A DNA stretch of 64,000 nt from contig NZ_KZ679055.1 of the NCBI RefSeq assembly GCF_003024195.1, positions 1 through 64,000 of the forward strand. Direction: 5' to 3'. The DNA is from Streptomyces dioscori (lineage in GTDB: Bacteria; Actinomycetota; Actinomycetes; Streptomycetales; Streptomycetaceae). This document shows, piece after piece, positions 18,833 to 27,494 of this stretch. The stretch's first letter is position 1. Each line of letters opens with the position of its first letter. Position numbers and translations under genes: made by a program. Below the pieces are notes generated by a model. It was not told the DNA's origin, searched no databases, and saw nothing but the letters and a program-made list of their open reading frames with translations.

Positions 18833-19593
18833 GCCTGCCGTTGACGTTCGACGTGGACGGCGTGGTGCTCGACATCGAGGGCACCACGAGCGCCACGGGC
18901 TTCGTCGTCGACGTGCTCTACCCGTACTCGCGCTCCCGGTTCGGGGCGCTCCTCGCGGAACGGGGCGACGATCCGGAGGTACGGCGGGCGGTCGCCCAGG
19001 TACGTGAACTGCTGGGCGAGCCGGACGCCGACCCCGTACGGGTCGAGAGGGCGCTCAACGAGTGGCTCGACGGGGATGTGAAGGCGACCCCGCTCAAGAC
19101 CCTTCAAGGCCTCATCTGGTCCGAAGGGTTCGGCCGCGGCGACCTGGTCTCGCACTTCTACGACGATGTGGTGCCGGTACTGCGGCGGTGGCACTCCGGC
19201 GGCGTACGGCTGCACGTGTACTCGTCCGGGTCCGTGGCCGCGCAGCGCGCGTGGTTCGCGAGCAGCCCGGACGGTGATCTGCTGCCGCTCGTCGACGGGC
19301 TGTACGACACGGAGAACGCGGGGCCCAAGCAGGAGCCGGAGTCGTACCGGCGGATCGCCGCGGCGACCGGTACGGAGGCCGGGCGCCTCCTGTTCCTCTC
19401 CGACCGGCCGGGCGAGCTGGACGCGGCGCGGGCCGCGGGGTGGCACGCCGTGGGGATCCGGCGGGCCGGGGAACCGTACTTCGAGCAGGGCGTCGGTGAC
19501 CACGCGCAGGCGGGGTCGTTCGACGAGATCGACATCATCGGCGGCGGCACCAGCAGCGGTAGCGGCGCCAGTACTTCAGGGAGCAGCACGTGA
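18829..19593 (+). CDS. mtnC: Enolase-phosphatase (2,3-diketo-5-methylthiopentyl-1-phosphate)
   Basis: HAD-family bifunctional enzyme that enolises and dephosphorylates diketo-methylthiopentyl-1-phosphate to the acireductone used by MtnD. 254 residues. Motif I VVLDIEGTTS carries Asp15 and Glu17, the MtnC-specific DxE variant of the usual DxD. Motif II YSSGSVAAQ and motif III with the Lys of GPKQEPESY are present, and FLSDRPGELDAA is motif IV. GTG at 18829 overlaps the mtnD stop by four bases. The last 20 residues are a Gly/Ser-rich tail with no counterpart in typical MtnC. Confidence 0.94.
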   Translation: MSLPLTFDVDGVVLDIEGTTSATGFVVDVLYPYSRSRFGALLAERGDDPEVRRAVAQVRELLGEPDADPVRVERALNEWLDGDVKATPLKTLQGLIWSEGFGRGDLVSHFYDDVVPVLRRWHSGGVRLHVYSSGSVAAQRAWFASSPDGDLLPLVDGLYDTENAGPKQEPESYRRIAAATGTEAGRLLFLSDRPGELDAARAAGWHAVGIRRAGEPYFEQGVGDHAQAGSFDEIDIIGGGTSSGSGASTSGSST

Positions 19594-20204
19594 GCACGGA
19601 CGTCAGCACGCTGGATCTGGAGGAGGCCGGGGCCGTCCTCGCGGCCGAGTCCGCCCGTTTCGCGTCCTTCGGCTGGATGCGTGGCACCTCCGGGAACCTG
19701 TCCGTGGTGCTCTCCCGCGATCCGCTGCGGCTCGCGGTGACGGCGAGCGGTCACGACAAGGGTGAGCTGACGCCGGCGGATGTCGTGCTGGTCGATGAAC
19801 GGGGGGACGCGGTGAGCGGCGGCAGGCCGTCCGCCGAGGCGGCGCTGCACGCGCGCGTGGCGGCGCTGACCGGCGCGGGTGCCGTCGTGCACGTGCACAC
19901 GGTGGCGTCCGTCGCGCTGGGGCGGCGGTCGCCCGGCGGGATCGTCCTGTCGGACCTGGAGATGCTGAAGGGGGTGGGGGTGCCGGCCCATGGTGTGGAG
20001 GTCACGCTTCCTGTCATCGCCAACAGCCAGGACATGACGGTGCTCGGGGACCGGCTTGAGGCTGCGCGGGATGTGCGGATGCCGGCGGTTGTCGTGGCGG
20101 GCCACGGTCTGTATGTCTGGGGAGACTCGCCTCGGCAGGCCCGCCACCACACGGAGGTCGTGGAGTGGCTGCTGGAACTGGAACTCACGGGTACGGGGCG
20201 CTGA
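19590..20204 (+). CDS. mtnB: Methylthioribulose-1-phosphate dehydratase
   Basis: Class II aldolase/adducin-fold zinc enzyme that dehydrates methylthioribulose-1-phosphate to the diketo compound for MtnC. 204 residues. Signatures: GWMRGTSGNLSV near residue 29, the zinc pair in VVHVHTVASV, and GHGLYVWG with the third His. GTG at 19590 overlaps the mtnC stop by four bases, closing a tightly coupled three-gene operon. It ends in a convergent gap shared with mtnA. Confidence 0.94.
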   Translation: MSTDVSTLDLEEAGAVLAAESARFASFGWMRGTSGNLSVVLSRDPLRLAVTASGHDKGELTPADVVLVDERGDAVSGGRPSAEAALHARVAALTGAGAVVHVHTVASVALGRRSPGGIVLSDLEMLKGVGVPAHGVEVTLPVIANSQDMTVLGDRLEAARDVRMPAVVVAGHGLYVWGDSPRQARHHTEVVEWLLELELTGTGR

Positions 20205-20242
20205 CGGGGGTTTGACCGCCTGCGGGCCGGTGGGGGCCGGCC

Positions 20243-20524
20243 GCGCCGTTCCCCGCGCCCCTTCACGACGGAGGCCGTTCGTCGACTGCGGGTGCGTGGG
20301 GGTTGGCCGCGCCGTTCCCCGCGCCCCTGAGGGGGTGCCGGTTGTAGCTTCGCTGCGGGCCGGTGGGGGTTGGCCGCGCCGTTCCCCGCGCCCCTCAAGG
20401 GGCAAAAGCCGGGGCGCAGCCCCGCTTTTGAGGGGCGCGGGGAACGGCGCGGCCGGCCCCCACCGGGTCGCGGTCAGAACACTGGCCCGAGCCCACGCCC
20501 CGTCAGGGGCGCGGGGAACTGCGC
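20243..20524. repeat. Five GTTCCCCGCGCCCCT palindrome arms
   Basis: Plus-oriented arms at 20243-20262, 20309-20328 and 20376-20395; inverted arms at 20431-20450 and 20505-20524. Each is preceded by a CTGCGGGCCGGTGGGGG-type segment. Within it, CAAAAGC/GCTTTTG arms around 20403-20430 form another hairpin. The largest cluster of this repeat in the window, between the convergent mtnB and mtnA. Confidence 0.88.
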
Positions 20525-20564
20525 GGCTCACCCCCACCGGCCCGCAGCCGAGCGACAAGTCCTG

Positions 20565-21596
20565 CTAGCTCAGCCTGTCCCCCGGCAGTTCCCCCGCCGA
20601 CACCTCCAGTACGCCCCGTTCCGTCACCAGGGCCGTCACCAGGCGGCCGGGGGTGACGTCGAAGGCGGGGTTGTGGCCTCGGGACCCGGCCGGCGCGGTC
20701 CGGATGCCCGACCATTCCAGGACCTCGGACTCGTCCCGCAGTTCGATGTGGATGTCGGCCCCCGTGGCCGTCGCCACATCGACGGTCGTCGTGGGCGCGG
20801 CCACCAGGAACGGCACCCCGGCGTCGGCGCACGCCAGTGCGACCCCCACCGTGCCGACCTTGTTCGCCGTGTCCCCGTTCGCCGCGATCCGGTCGGCCCC
20901 GACGATCGCCGCGTCCACCTCGCCGCGCAGGATCGTCCCGGCCGCCGCCCCGTCCGCCTGGACGAAGTGCGGGATGCCCTCCTGCACCAGTTCCCAGGCG
21001 GTGAGCCGTGAGCCCTGCAGCAGAGGGCGCGTCTCGTCGGCGTACACCACCTCAAGGGCTCCCCTGGCGTGCAGTTCGCGGATGACGCCGAGCGCCGTGC
21101 CCCAGCCGGCTGTGGCGAGCGCCCCGGTGTTGCAGTGGGTGAGCACCCGCAGCGGCCGGTCCACGCCGACGCGCTTGAGCAGCCAGTCCGCCCCGAACGC
21201 GCCCATCGCCCGGTTCGCCGCCACGTCCTCGCGCTGGACGGCCGCCGCCTCCGCGAGCACCGCTTCGAGGCCGTCGTCGAAGCGGGTCAGCACCCGGTCG
21301 ACGCACACCATCAGGTTGACCGCGGTGGGCCGGGCTTCGCGGATGCGCGCGACGGCCGTGAGGACCTGGTCTCGGGACCAGCCTTCGCGCTCCCCTTGGA
21401 GCATCGCGAGCGCCACCCCGTACGCCCCGGCTGCGCCGATCGCGGGCGCCCCGCGGACGACGAGCCGCCGGATCGCGTCCACCAGGTCGTCCACGTCACG
21501 GATGTGGCGGGTCTCGGTGCGCTGCGGGAGGACGGTCTGGTCGATGAGCGCGAGGCTGTTTCCGGTCCAGTCGACAGCGCGCAGTTCCTGGGGCAT
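20565..21596 (-). CDS. mtnA: S-methyl-5-thioribose-1-phosphate isomerase
   Basis: Converts methylthioribose-1-phosphate to methylthioribulose-1-phosphate, the first common step after MtnK or a phosphorylase. 343 residues, eIF2B-like fold. Visible signatures are VVRGAPAIGAAGAYG, the catalytic Cys in THCNTGALATAGWG, and the catalytic Asp in VGADRIAANGDTANKVGT. ATG at 21596 is preceded by AGGAGTG; the longer ORF is rejected. It is divergent from the nucleoside importer operon, so its product sits between two possible supplies of its substrate. It is not in the mtnDCB operon, although adjacent and convergent. Confidence 0.95.
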   Translation of the reverse strand: MPQELRAVDWTGNSLALIDQTVLPQRTETRHIRDVDDLVDAIRRLVVRGAPAIGAAGAYGVALAMLQGEREGWSRDQVLTAVARIREARPTAVNLMVCVDRVLTRFDDGLEAVLAEAAAVQREDVAANRAMGAFGADWLLKRVGVDRPLRVLTHCNTGALATAGWGTALGVIRELHARGALEVVYADETRPLLQGSRLTAWELVQEGIPHFVQADGAAAGTILRGEVDAAIVGADRIAANGDTANKVGTVGVALACADAGVPFLVAAPTTTVDVATATGADIHIELRDESEVLEWSGIRTAPAGSRGHNPAFDVTPGRLVTALVTERGVLEVSAGELPGDRLS

Positions 21597-21741
21597 AGCG
21601 GGGCACTCCTGAAGTTCCGAAGATGCGCGACACCGTACATGACCTCGAAGAACCACAGTTCGAGACAGTTGCGCGCATGTCCGGAAACCGGTGTTACAGT
21701 CCAGCACCCGCAGCCCTGAGGGCCGATGTGTTGGAGGACGT

Positions 21742-21807
21742 GTGCTGCTGACGATGCGCCGCTTCCTCGACCACGGCCGCTGTGCAAGCGACGGCTGTCG
21801 ACGCTGA
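21742..21807 (+). CDS. Putative Cys-containing leader peptide upstream of the nucleoside importer
   Basis: A 21-codon GTG ORF with GGAGG four bases upstream. The peptide LLTMRRFLDHGRCASDGC aligns position by position with the leader-peptide consensus LLTRRRHVDLGRVASALC: RR, Asp, GR, AS and the terminal Cys are kept. A TACAGT hexamer about 45 bases upstream may be the -10. An 8-bp hairpin begins seven bases after its stop. It precedes the BMP-family binding protein by 122 bases, suggesting attenuation of a sulfur-responsive type. Expression and function are inferred. Confidence 0.55.
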   Translation: MLLTMRRFLDHGRCASDGCRR

Positions 21808-21814
21808 CCGCCGA

Positions 21815-21838
21815 GACACCGGCTCCCGTTCCGGTGTC
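21815..21838 (+). promoter_or_regulatory. Candidate attenuator hairpin after leader peptide
   Basis: GACACCGG (21815-21822) pairs perfectly with CCGGTGTC (21831-21838) across an eight-base loop, followed by a CCCC run. It starts seven bases after the leader ORF stop, where ribosome position could decide whether it forms. Confidence 0.4.
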
Positions 21839-21929
21839 CCCCGTGCCACCCCTGGTTCCTCCTCACCTCTCAGCGTTTGTGCTTGAGCGCGCACCGTCGC
21901 CGCACGCACCTTCACGGAAGGCCGGTCCC

Positions 21930-23000
21930 ATGCCTCGTACCCGTACCCGTAGACCCCGCTCGCTGCGCCTCGCCGCCGTCGCTTCCGGCAGTGTGCTGCT
22001 GGCCGTGGCCGCGACCGGCTGCAACGCCGCCGCGAAGGACGACAGTTCCTCGGCCGGCGCCAAGGGCGACGGCAAGTCCTTCACGCTGGTGACGCCGGAC
22101 TCGGTCGGTCAGAACCAGTTCCTGAAGCTGGCGGTCGACGGGGTGAAGGCGGCGGCGAAGGCGCACGACGGGACGCAGAAGGTCTACCAGTCCTCCGACA
22201 GCGCCTCGCAGCAGCAGAACGTGCAGGCCGCGGTCGACGCCGCGCCCGACGTCGTCGTGCTGGTCGGTTTCGAGTTCGCCGACGTGGTCGCGCAGCAGGC
22301 CGAGGCGCACCCGAAGCAGCAGTTCCTGATGGTCGACGCCTGCACCGAGAAGACGTTCGCGAACGTGAGCTGCGCGGTCTTCCGTGAGCACGAGGGTGTC
22401 TATCTGGCGGGCGCCGAAGCCGGGCTGCTCAGCGAGAACGGCAAGGTCGGCGCGGTCGTCGTACTCGACACCGGGCAGTTCCGGCGCTACAGCGACCCGT
22501 TCGCGGCCGGTGCGAAGAAGGTCGCCGCGAAGGCGTCCGCGAGCACCCGCTTCGTCGGCGGGCAGTCGCCGTTCGACGACTCGGCGCGCGCCAAGGAGCA
22601 GGCGAACTCGCTGCTCGCCAAGGGCACCGACCAGATCATGGCGGCGGCCGCGGCCGGCAACTACGGCGTCTTCGAGGCGGCCAAGGCGAAGAAGGCGTAC
22701 GCGTACGGCGTGGACGTCAACCAGTGCACGGCCGCTCCCGGCACCGTCGTCGACAACGTGATCAAGAAGACCGATGTCGCCGTGCAGGAGGGCATCGAGC
22801 AGGTCCTGGCAGGCAAGGCGGGCAAGACCGTCTCGTACGGCCTCAAGGAGGGCGGCATCAGCCTGACCGGCCTTGAGGACGGTGTGGACGCGTCGAAGTG
22901 CGTGATCGCCGACCACAAGGACGTGCTGAAGAAGGTCGAGGCGCTGCGCGACCAGATCGTGTCCGGAGAGCTGACGGTCGATGACCCGGCCGCCAAGTGA
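21930..23000 (+). CDS. BMP-family (PnrA-like) nucleoside-binding lipoprotein
   Basis: Substrate-binding lipoprotein of a nucleoside-type ABC importer, 356 residues. Signal MPRTRTRRPRSLRLAAVASG ends with Cys31 (AATGC). The basic-membrane-protein fold is recognised by VVLVGFEFADVV, NVSCAVFREHEGVYLAGAEAGL and YAYGVDVNQCTAAPGTV. GGAAGG precedes ATG 21930; the upstream ORF extension spans the leader region and is rejected. First gene of a seven-gene run: binding protein, ATPase, two permeases, phosphorylase, deaminase, GntR regulator. PnrA-like proteins bind purine nucleosides; methylthioadenosine is a plausible ligand here because of mtnA next door. Confidence 0.9.
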   Translation: MPRTRTRRPRSLRLAAVASGSVLLAVAATGCNAAAKDDSSSAGAKGDGKSFTLVTPDSVGQNQFLKLAVDGVKAAAKAHDGTQKVYQSSDSASQQQNVQAAVDAAPDVVVLVGFEFADVVAQQAEAHPKQQFLMVDACTEKTFANVSCAVFREHEGVYLAGAEAGLLSENGKVGAVVVLDTGQFRRYSDPFAAGAKKVAAKASASTRFVGGQSPFDDSARAKEQANSLLAKGTDQIMAAAAAGNYGVFEAAKAKKAYAYGVDVNQCTAAPGTVVDNVIKKTDVAVQEGIEQVLAGKAGKTVSYGLKEGGISLTGLEDGVDASKCVIADHKDVLKKVEALRDQIVSGELTVDDPAAK

Positions 23001-24636
23001 CATACCGGCGGCGGGCGACGGCGCGGGCTCCCCAGCACTGACGCCTGCCGCCGGGCCGACACCCGCCGCCGAACCGATACCCGCCGCCGGACTGCCCCCG
23101 GCCGTCGAGCTGCGCGGCATCACCAAGCGTTTCCCCGGCACCCTCGCCAACGACGCGGTCGATCTGACGGTCCGGCGCGGTGAGATCCACGCGCTGATGG
23201 GCGAGAACGGCGCGGGCAAGTCGACGCTGATGTCCGTCCTGTACGGGATGGAGCGGCCGGACGCGGGGTCGATCCGTATCGACGGCGTCGAGGTGTCCTT
23301 CGGGAGTCCGAGCGCCGCGATGGCCGCCGGGCTCGGCATGGTCCACCAGAGTTTCAAGCTGTTCGACTCGCTGACGGTCGCCGAGAACGTCGTCTACCGG
23401 GCTGAGCCGCGCCGTTTCGGCCTGGTGGACCGGGCGGCGGCCCGGCGTCGGGTCCGTGAACTGGGCGCCGAGCACGGTCTCGTCGTCGATCCGGACGCCC
23501 GGGTCGGGGACCTGCCGGTGGGGCTGCGCCAGCGCGTGGAGATCCTGAAGCTGCTGCACCGCGGCGCCCGTACGCTCATCCTCGACGAGCCGACGGCGGT
23601 GCTGACACCCGCCGAGGCCGACGCGCTGTTCGTGGTGCTCAGGTCGCTGACGGCCCGCGGCCGGACGGTGATCCTTGTCACCCACAAGCTGCGTGAGGTG
23701 CTGGAGGGCAGCGACAACGTCACGGTGCTGCGGGACGGCCGGGTCGTCGCCCGGCTGCGTACCGCCGACACGAGCGGCGCGGGGATCGCGGCGGCGATGA
23801 CCGGCCGCGACGTCGAGCTGGACCGCGTCCACCCGCCGGGCACGCCCGGTGACGTGGTGCTGGCCGTCGAGGGGCTGCGCACGGCGGGCGTGCACGACGT
23901 CGGGCTGGCGGTGCGGGCCGGGGAGATCGTCGGCATCGCGGGGGTCGCGGGCAACGGGCAGAGCGAGCTGGTCGAGGCGCTCGCCGGGCTGCGGCCCGCC
24001 ACCGCCGGGCGGGTCGGACTGCGCGGCGAGGACATCACGCACGCCTCGGCCACCGAGCGGCGGGCGAAGGGCCTCGCCTACGTTCCGGAGGACCGGCACG
24101 CGGTCGGCACCGCGCCCGCGGCCTCCGTCGCGGACAACCTCGCGATGGGCCACCACCGCACCTCGCTGTCCTCGCGGCACGGTCTGCTGCCGCCCTCGGC
24201 GGTACGCTCCCACGCGCGCGAACTCGTCGACCGCTTCGGCATCAAGGCGTCCACACCCGACGTGCCGGCGACCGCCCTGTCCGGCGGCAATCTGCAGAAG
24301 CTGCTGATCGGCCGCGAACTGGCCCACGACGCCCCGCTGCTGCTGGTCGAGCAGCCCACGCGAGGCGTGGACATCGGCGCGATCCAGGCCATCCACGACG
24401 AGCTGATCGCCTACCGCGACGCGGGCCACGCCGTCCTCCTCGTCTCCGCCGAACTGAGCGAGATCCGCGGCCTGGCCGACCGGATCCTGGTGATGTACGA
24501 GGGCCGGGTGACGGCCTCGTACGACAGGTCGGACGCGGACGAGGCGACGCTGGGCCTGGCCATGGCGGGCGGCGCCGCCGCTCCCCGTGCCGACACCCCC
24601 GACCCGGACGACACCCCCGACACGGACGGAGACTGA
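22981..24636 (+). CDS. Nucleoside ABC importer ATPase, duplicated domain
   Basis: ATP-binding subunit of 551 residues with two ABC domains, of the type paired with BMP lipoproteins. Domain 1: GENGAGKST, signature DLPVGLRQRVEILKLL, ILDEPTAVLT. Domain 2 lacks a Walker A Lys (GVAGNGQSELVEAL), keeps ALSGGNLQKLLIGREL, and has VEQPTRGVD, the usual degenerate pattern for this family. ATG at 22981 overlaps the lipoprotein gene by 20 bases. An N-terminal Pro/Ala-rich segment of about 40 residues precedes the first domain. The C-terminus ends in an Asp/Pro-rich tail. Confidence 0.93.
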   Translation: MTRPPSDIPAAGDGAGSPALTPAAGPTPAAEPIPAAGLPPAVELRGITKRFPGTLANDAVDLTVRRGEIHALMGENGAGKSTLMSVLYGMERPDAGSIRIDGVEVSFGSPSAAMAAGLGMVHQSFKLFDSLTVAENVVYRAEPRRFGLVDRAAARRRVRELGAEHGLVVDPDARVGDLPVGLRQRVEILKLLHRGARTLILDEPTAVLTPAEADALFVVLRSLTARGRTVILVTHKLREVLEGSDNVTVLRDGRVVARLRTADTSGAGIAAAMTGRDVELDRVHPPGTPGDVVLAVEGLRTAGVHDVGLAVRAGEIVGIAGVAGNGQSELVEALAGLRPATAGRVGLRGEDITHASATERRAKGLAYVPEDRHAVGTAPAASVADNLAMGHHRTSLSSRHGLLPPSAVRSHARELVDRFGIKASTPDVPATALSGGNLQKLLIGRELAHDAPLLLVEQPTRGVDIGAIQAIHDELIAYRDAGHAVLLVSAELSEIRGLADRILVMYEGRVTASYDRSDADEATLGLAMAGGAAAPRADTPDPDDTPDTDGD

Positions 24637-24637
24637 C

Positions 24638-25837
24638 ATGGCCTCGGCCCCGGACCCGGCCCGTACCAAGGGAGCGGCCCGCATCAAGGAAGCGGCCCGT
24701 ACCAAGGGAGCGGCCCGTAGGAATGGGACGGCCCGTATCAAGGGAGCACTGCGCTCCCCCGTCACCTTCTCCGTCGTCGCCGGGCTCGTCATCGGTGCCC
24801 TGTTCCTGGTGGGCACCGGCGCCGATCCGTTCGCCGCGTACGGGGCGGTCGTCACCGGCTCCCTCGGGGCCGACGGGATCGGGTCGACGCTCACCACGGG
24901 CACGAGTGTGCTGGGCATGGCCCTCGCACTGGCGATCCCGCTGCGCGCCGGGCTCATCAACCTGGGCGGGGACGGACAGATGGTGCTCGGCGGGATCGCC
25001 GCCACCGTCACCGGTCTGTACTCGCCGCTGCCCGCGCCGCTCACCGTCGTCGCGGCGCTGCTCGCCGGGGTCCTGGCGGGCGCCGCGTACGCCGCGCTGG
25101 CCGCGCTGTGCGAGAACCGGTTCGGGGTGCCGCTGCTGGTGAGCAGCCTGCTGCTGAGCTATCCGGCGACCTCGCTCGCCTCCTATCTGGTGCGCTATCC
25201 GCTGAAGGAGCCGGGCTCCAGCCTGCCCCAGACGCGGCGCCTCCCGGAGGGCGTGGCGCTGCCCGCCTTCGGCACGTCGACCGTGACGGCCGGACTGGTA
25301 CTGGTCGTCCTCGCGGCGGGCGCGTACTGGTTCGCGGACCGGCGCACGGCCGTCGGGTACGAGATCCGGATGACCGGCCTCAACGCGCGCTTCGCCGCGT
25401 ACGCGGGCGTGGAACGCAAGGGGCTCACGCTCCGGCTGGTGTCGGCCTCGGGCGCGCTGGCCGGACTGGTCGGCGCGATCGGGGTGCTGAGCTTCCCCTA
25501 CCGCTTCCTCGACGGATCGCTGACCGCCCCCGGCTACACCTGGACGGGCCTGACCGCGGCGCTGCTCGCCGCGGCGGCCCCGCTGGGAACGGTCGTGGCG
25601 GCGTTCTTCTTCGCCGTCCTCCAGGTCGGCGGACTGTCCATGGAGCGCACGACCGAGGTACCGCGCGAGCTGACGCAGGTGCTGCAGGCCATCGTCATCG
25701 TGTTCCTCGCGGCGCGGCTGCGCTTCCCGCGGCTGCGGCGCCGAAAGCCCCAGGACCCGCAGGAACCCGCCGCGCACGAGCCGGACGACCCGGCGCCCAC
25801 CGCCAAGGAACCCGCCTCCCAGGGGGAGTTCGCCTGA
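24638..25837 (+). CDS. Nucleoside ABC importer permease 1
   Basis: Integral membrane subunit of 399 residues, BPD_transp_2 (YufP-like) family, about eight to ten helices from residue 40, with the family stretch RAGLINLGGDGQMVLGG. ATG at 24638 begins one base after the ATPase stop codon. The N-terminal cytoplasmic stretch is built from five six-residue repeats (ARTKGA, ARIKEA, ARTKGA, ARRNGT, ARIKGA), giving about ten extra positive charges. The C-terminal tail is Pro/Ala/Glu-rich. It pairs with the next gene to form the channel. Confidence 0.92.
   Translation: MASAPDPARTKGAARIKEAARTKGAARRNGTARIKGALRSPVTFSVVAGLVIGALFLVGTGADPFAAYGAVVTGSLGADGIGSTLTTGTSVLGMALALAIPLRAGLINLGGDGQMVLGGIAATVTGLYSPLPAPLTVVAALLAGVLAGAAYAALAALCENRFGVPLLVSSLLLSYPATSLASYLVRYPLKEPGSSLPQTRRLPEGVALPAFGTSTVTAGLVLVVLAAGAYWFADRRTAVGYEIRMTGLNARFAAYAGVERKGLTLRLVSASGALAGLVGAIGVLSFPYRFLDGSLTAPGYTWTGLTAALLAAAAPLGTVVAAFFFAVLQVGGLSMERTTEVPRELTQVLQAIVIVFLAARLRFPRLRRRKPQDPQEPAAHEPDDPAPTAKEPASQGEFA
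24659..24748 (+). repeat. Five 18-bp in-frame repeats in permease N-terminus
   Basis: Tandem 18-base units starting GCCCGTACCAAGGGAGCG; units 1 and 3 are identical, the others diverge slightly. They encode the repeated basic hexapeptide (ARTKGA-like) at permease residues 8-37, before the first membrane helix. Confidence 0.85.
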
Positions 25838-26724
25838 TGTTCTTCGACTCCGATCTCCTCATGTCGGCGCTGCGCGCGCTGACGCCGATCCTGCTGGCCG
25901 CGCTCGGCGGCGCCCTGTGCGAGCGGGCGGGCGTCTTCAACATCGGCCTTGAGGGCATGATGCTGATGGGCTGCTTCACGGCCGTCACCACCAGCTGGTT
26001 CACCGGCAGCCCCTGGCTCGGTGTGCTGGCCGCCGCGCTGGCCGCCGCCGCGTACTCGCTGATCCTCGCCGTCGGCGCGGTGACCCTGCGCGGTGACGCG
26101 GTCGTGCTCGGCATCGCCATGAACCTCCTGGCGGTGGGCCTGACCGGTTTCCTGCTGCGTACGATCTTCGGCGTGCAGGGCACTTTCGACGATCCGTCAC
26201 TGGCCGGGCTGCCGCTGGTCGGCGGCTTCTCGCCGCTCGCGTATCTGGCGTGGGCGGCGGTCGGGGTGACCGCGCTGCTGCTGTCCCGCCATGTGTGGGG
26301 GCTGCGGCTGCGCGGGGTCGGCGAGGCACCGGAGGCCGCCGCCACGCTCGGAGTGAGCCCGACGCGCTACAAGTACGCGGCCGTGCTGGTGTCCGGTGTG
26401 CTGTGCGGACTGGCCGGGGCCCAACTCGCCCTCGGCAACGTCACGTTGTTCTCCGAGAACATGACGGCCGGCCGTGGCTGGATCGCGGTCGTGGCCGTCA
26501 TGCTCGGCCGCGCACTGCCGCTCGGTGTGCTGCTCGCCGCACTGCTCTTCGGTCTCGCCGAGGCCGCGGGCTTCCGGCTCCAGGGACTCGGCATGCCGCA
26601 GCAGGCCACCGACGCCGCCCCGTACGTCGTCACGCTCGTCGCCCTCTTCCTCAGCACGGCGCAGCACCGCCGCCGCACCGCCCGTACCCGCATGACCACG
26701 CGTACGACTGGAGTCACCCCATGA
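25837..26724 (+). CDS. Nucleoside ABC importer permease 2
   Basis: Second permease, 295 residues, YufQ-like, with about eight hydrophobic segments and the family signature RAGVFNIGLEGMMLMG. The ATG overlaps the previous stop by one base (TGATG) and its own stop overlaps the phosphorylase start (ATGA). The tight coupling of permease and phosphorylase suggests that imported nucleoside is cleaved on entry. Confidence 0.93.
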   Translation: MFFDSDLLMSALRALTPILLAALGGALCERAGVFNIGLEGMMLMGCFTAVTTSWFTGSPWLGVLAAALAAAAYSLILAVGAVTLRGDAVVLGIAMNLLAVGLTGFLLRTIFGVQGTFDDPSLAGLPLVGGFSPLAYLAWAAVGVTALLLSRHVWGLRLRGVGEAPEAAATLGVSPTRYKYAAVLVSGVLCGLAGAQLALGNVTLFSENMTAGRGWIAVVAVMLGRALPLGVLLAALLFGLAEAAGFRLQGLGMPQQATDAAPYVVTLVALFLSTAQHRRRTARTRMTTRTTGVTP

Positions 26725-27494
26725 CGCAGGAACCGGTCCCGCAGGACCTGGCCCCCATCACCCGCATACCCCGCACCGGGCTGCCCGCGCGGGCCGTCGT
26801 CGTCGGCGATCCCGCACGCGCCTCGATCGTCGCCGCGCTGCTCGACGGGGCCGAGGAGGTCTCGTACCACCGCGAATACCGTGCTTTCACGGGGACGTGG
26901 AAGGGAGTGCCGGTCGTCGTCGCCTCCCACGGCGTGGGGGCGCCGGGCGCGATCCTGCTCTTCCAGGAGCTGGCGGACGCGGGTGTGTCCACCTTCGTAC
27001 GGTTCGGTACGGCGGGTGCGATGCGGCCCGGGATCCAGGACGGCGACCTGGTCATCGCGGAGGCGGCGGTACGCGACGACGGGGTGACCCAGCAGTTGCT
27101 GCCGCCCGAGTATCCGGCGGTGGCCACCCCGGAGGCGGTGCTCGCGCTCCAGCTGGCGGCACGTGAGCAGGGCGCTCCGCACCACCGCGGCCTGGTGTGG
27201 ACGCGCGCCGCGTTCCAGCCGGGGCTGATACCCCTGTTCTCGTACGAGGGGGCGGGGCTCGCGGCTATCGAGATGGAGCTGTCCGCGCTGTACGTGACGG
27301 CCTCGCTGCGCGGGCTGACCGCGGGCGGGGTGCTCGTGATCGACGGCGCGAACGCGGACGAGCTGGTCGACGAGGCGAGTACCGGCGGCTACGACCCGCA
27401 CCGCGAGATCGTTGCGACGGGTGTGGAGCGCGGCTCGGTGGTCGCGCTGGAAGCCCTGCGGCTGCTGGCGGAAGCGGAGGAGCGCGCGCTGTGA
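26721..27494 (+). CDS. Nucleoside phosphorylase (NP-I, uridine phosphorylase-like); candidate methylthioinosine phosphorylase
   Basis: Cytoplasmic phosphorylase of 257 residues that would split a nucleoside into base and (methylthio)ribose-1-phosphate. The phosphate-binding VVGDPARASIV, VASHGVGAPGA and the FGTAGAMRPGIQDGDLVIAE core are NP-I family signatures; AIEMELSALY holds the ribose-binding Glu/Met region. ATG at 26721 overlaps the permease stop. Overlap with the deaminase gene and proximity to mtnA favour cleavage of deaminated methylthioadenosine to methylthioribose-1-phosphate, but a general uridine or purine phosphorylase is equally compatible with the motifs. Confidence 0.85.
   Translation: MTQEPVPQDLAPITRIPRTGLPARAVVVGDPARASIVAALLDGAEEVSYHREYRAFTGTWKGVPVVVASHGVGAPGAILLFQELADAGVSTFVRFGTAGAMRPGIQDGDLVIAEAAVRDDGVTQQLLPPEYPAVATPEAVLALQLAAREQGAPHHRGLVWTRAAFQPGLIPLFSYEGAGLAAIEMELSALYVTASLRGLTAGGVLVIDGANADELVDEASTGGYDPHREIVATGVERGSVVALEALRLLAEAEERAL

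Noticed and set aside
21597..21678. Short Cys-containing minus-strand ORF before mtnA (NCGSSRSC)
   Set aside because: It has no stop before mtnA and overlaps it out of frame, without the leader-peptide motif.
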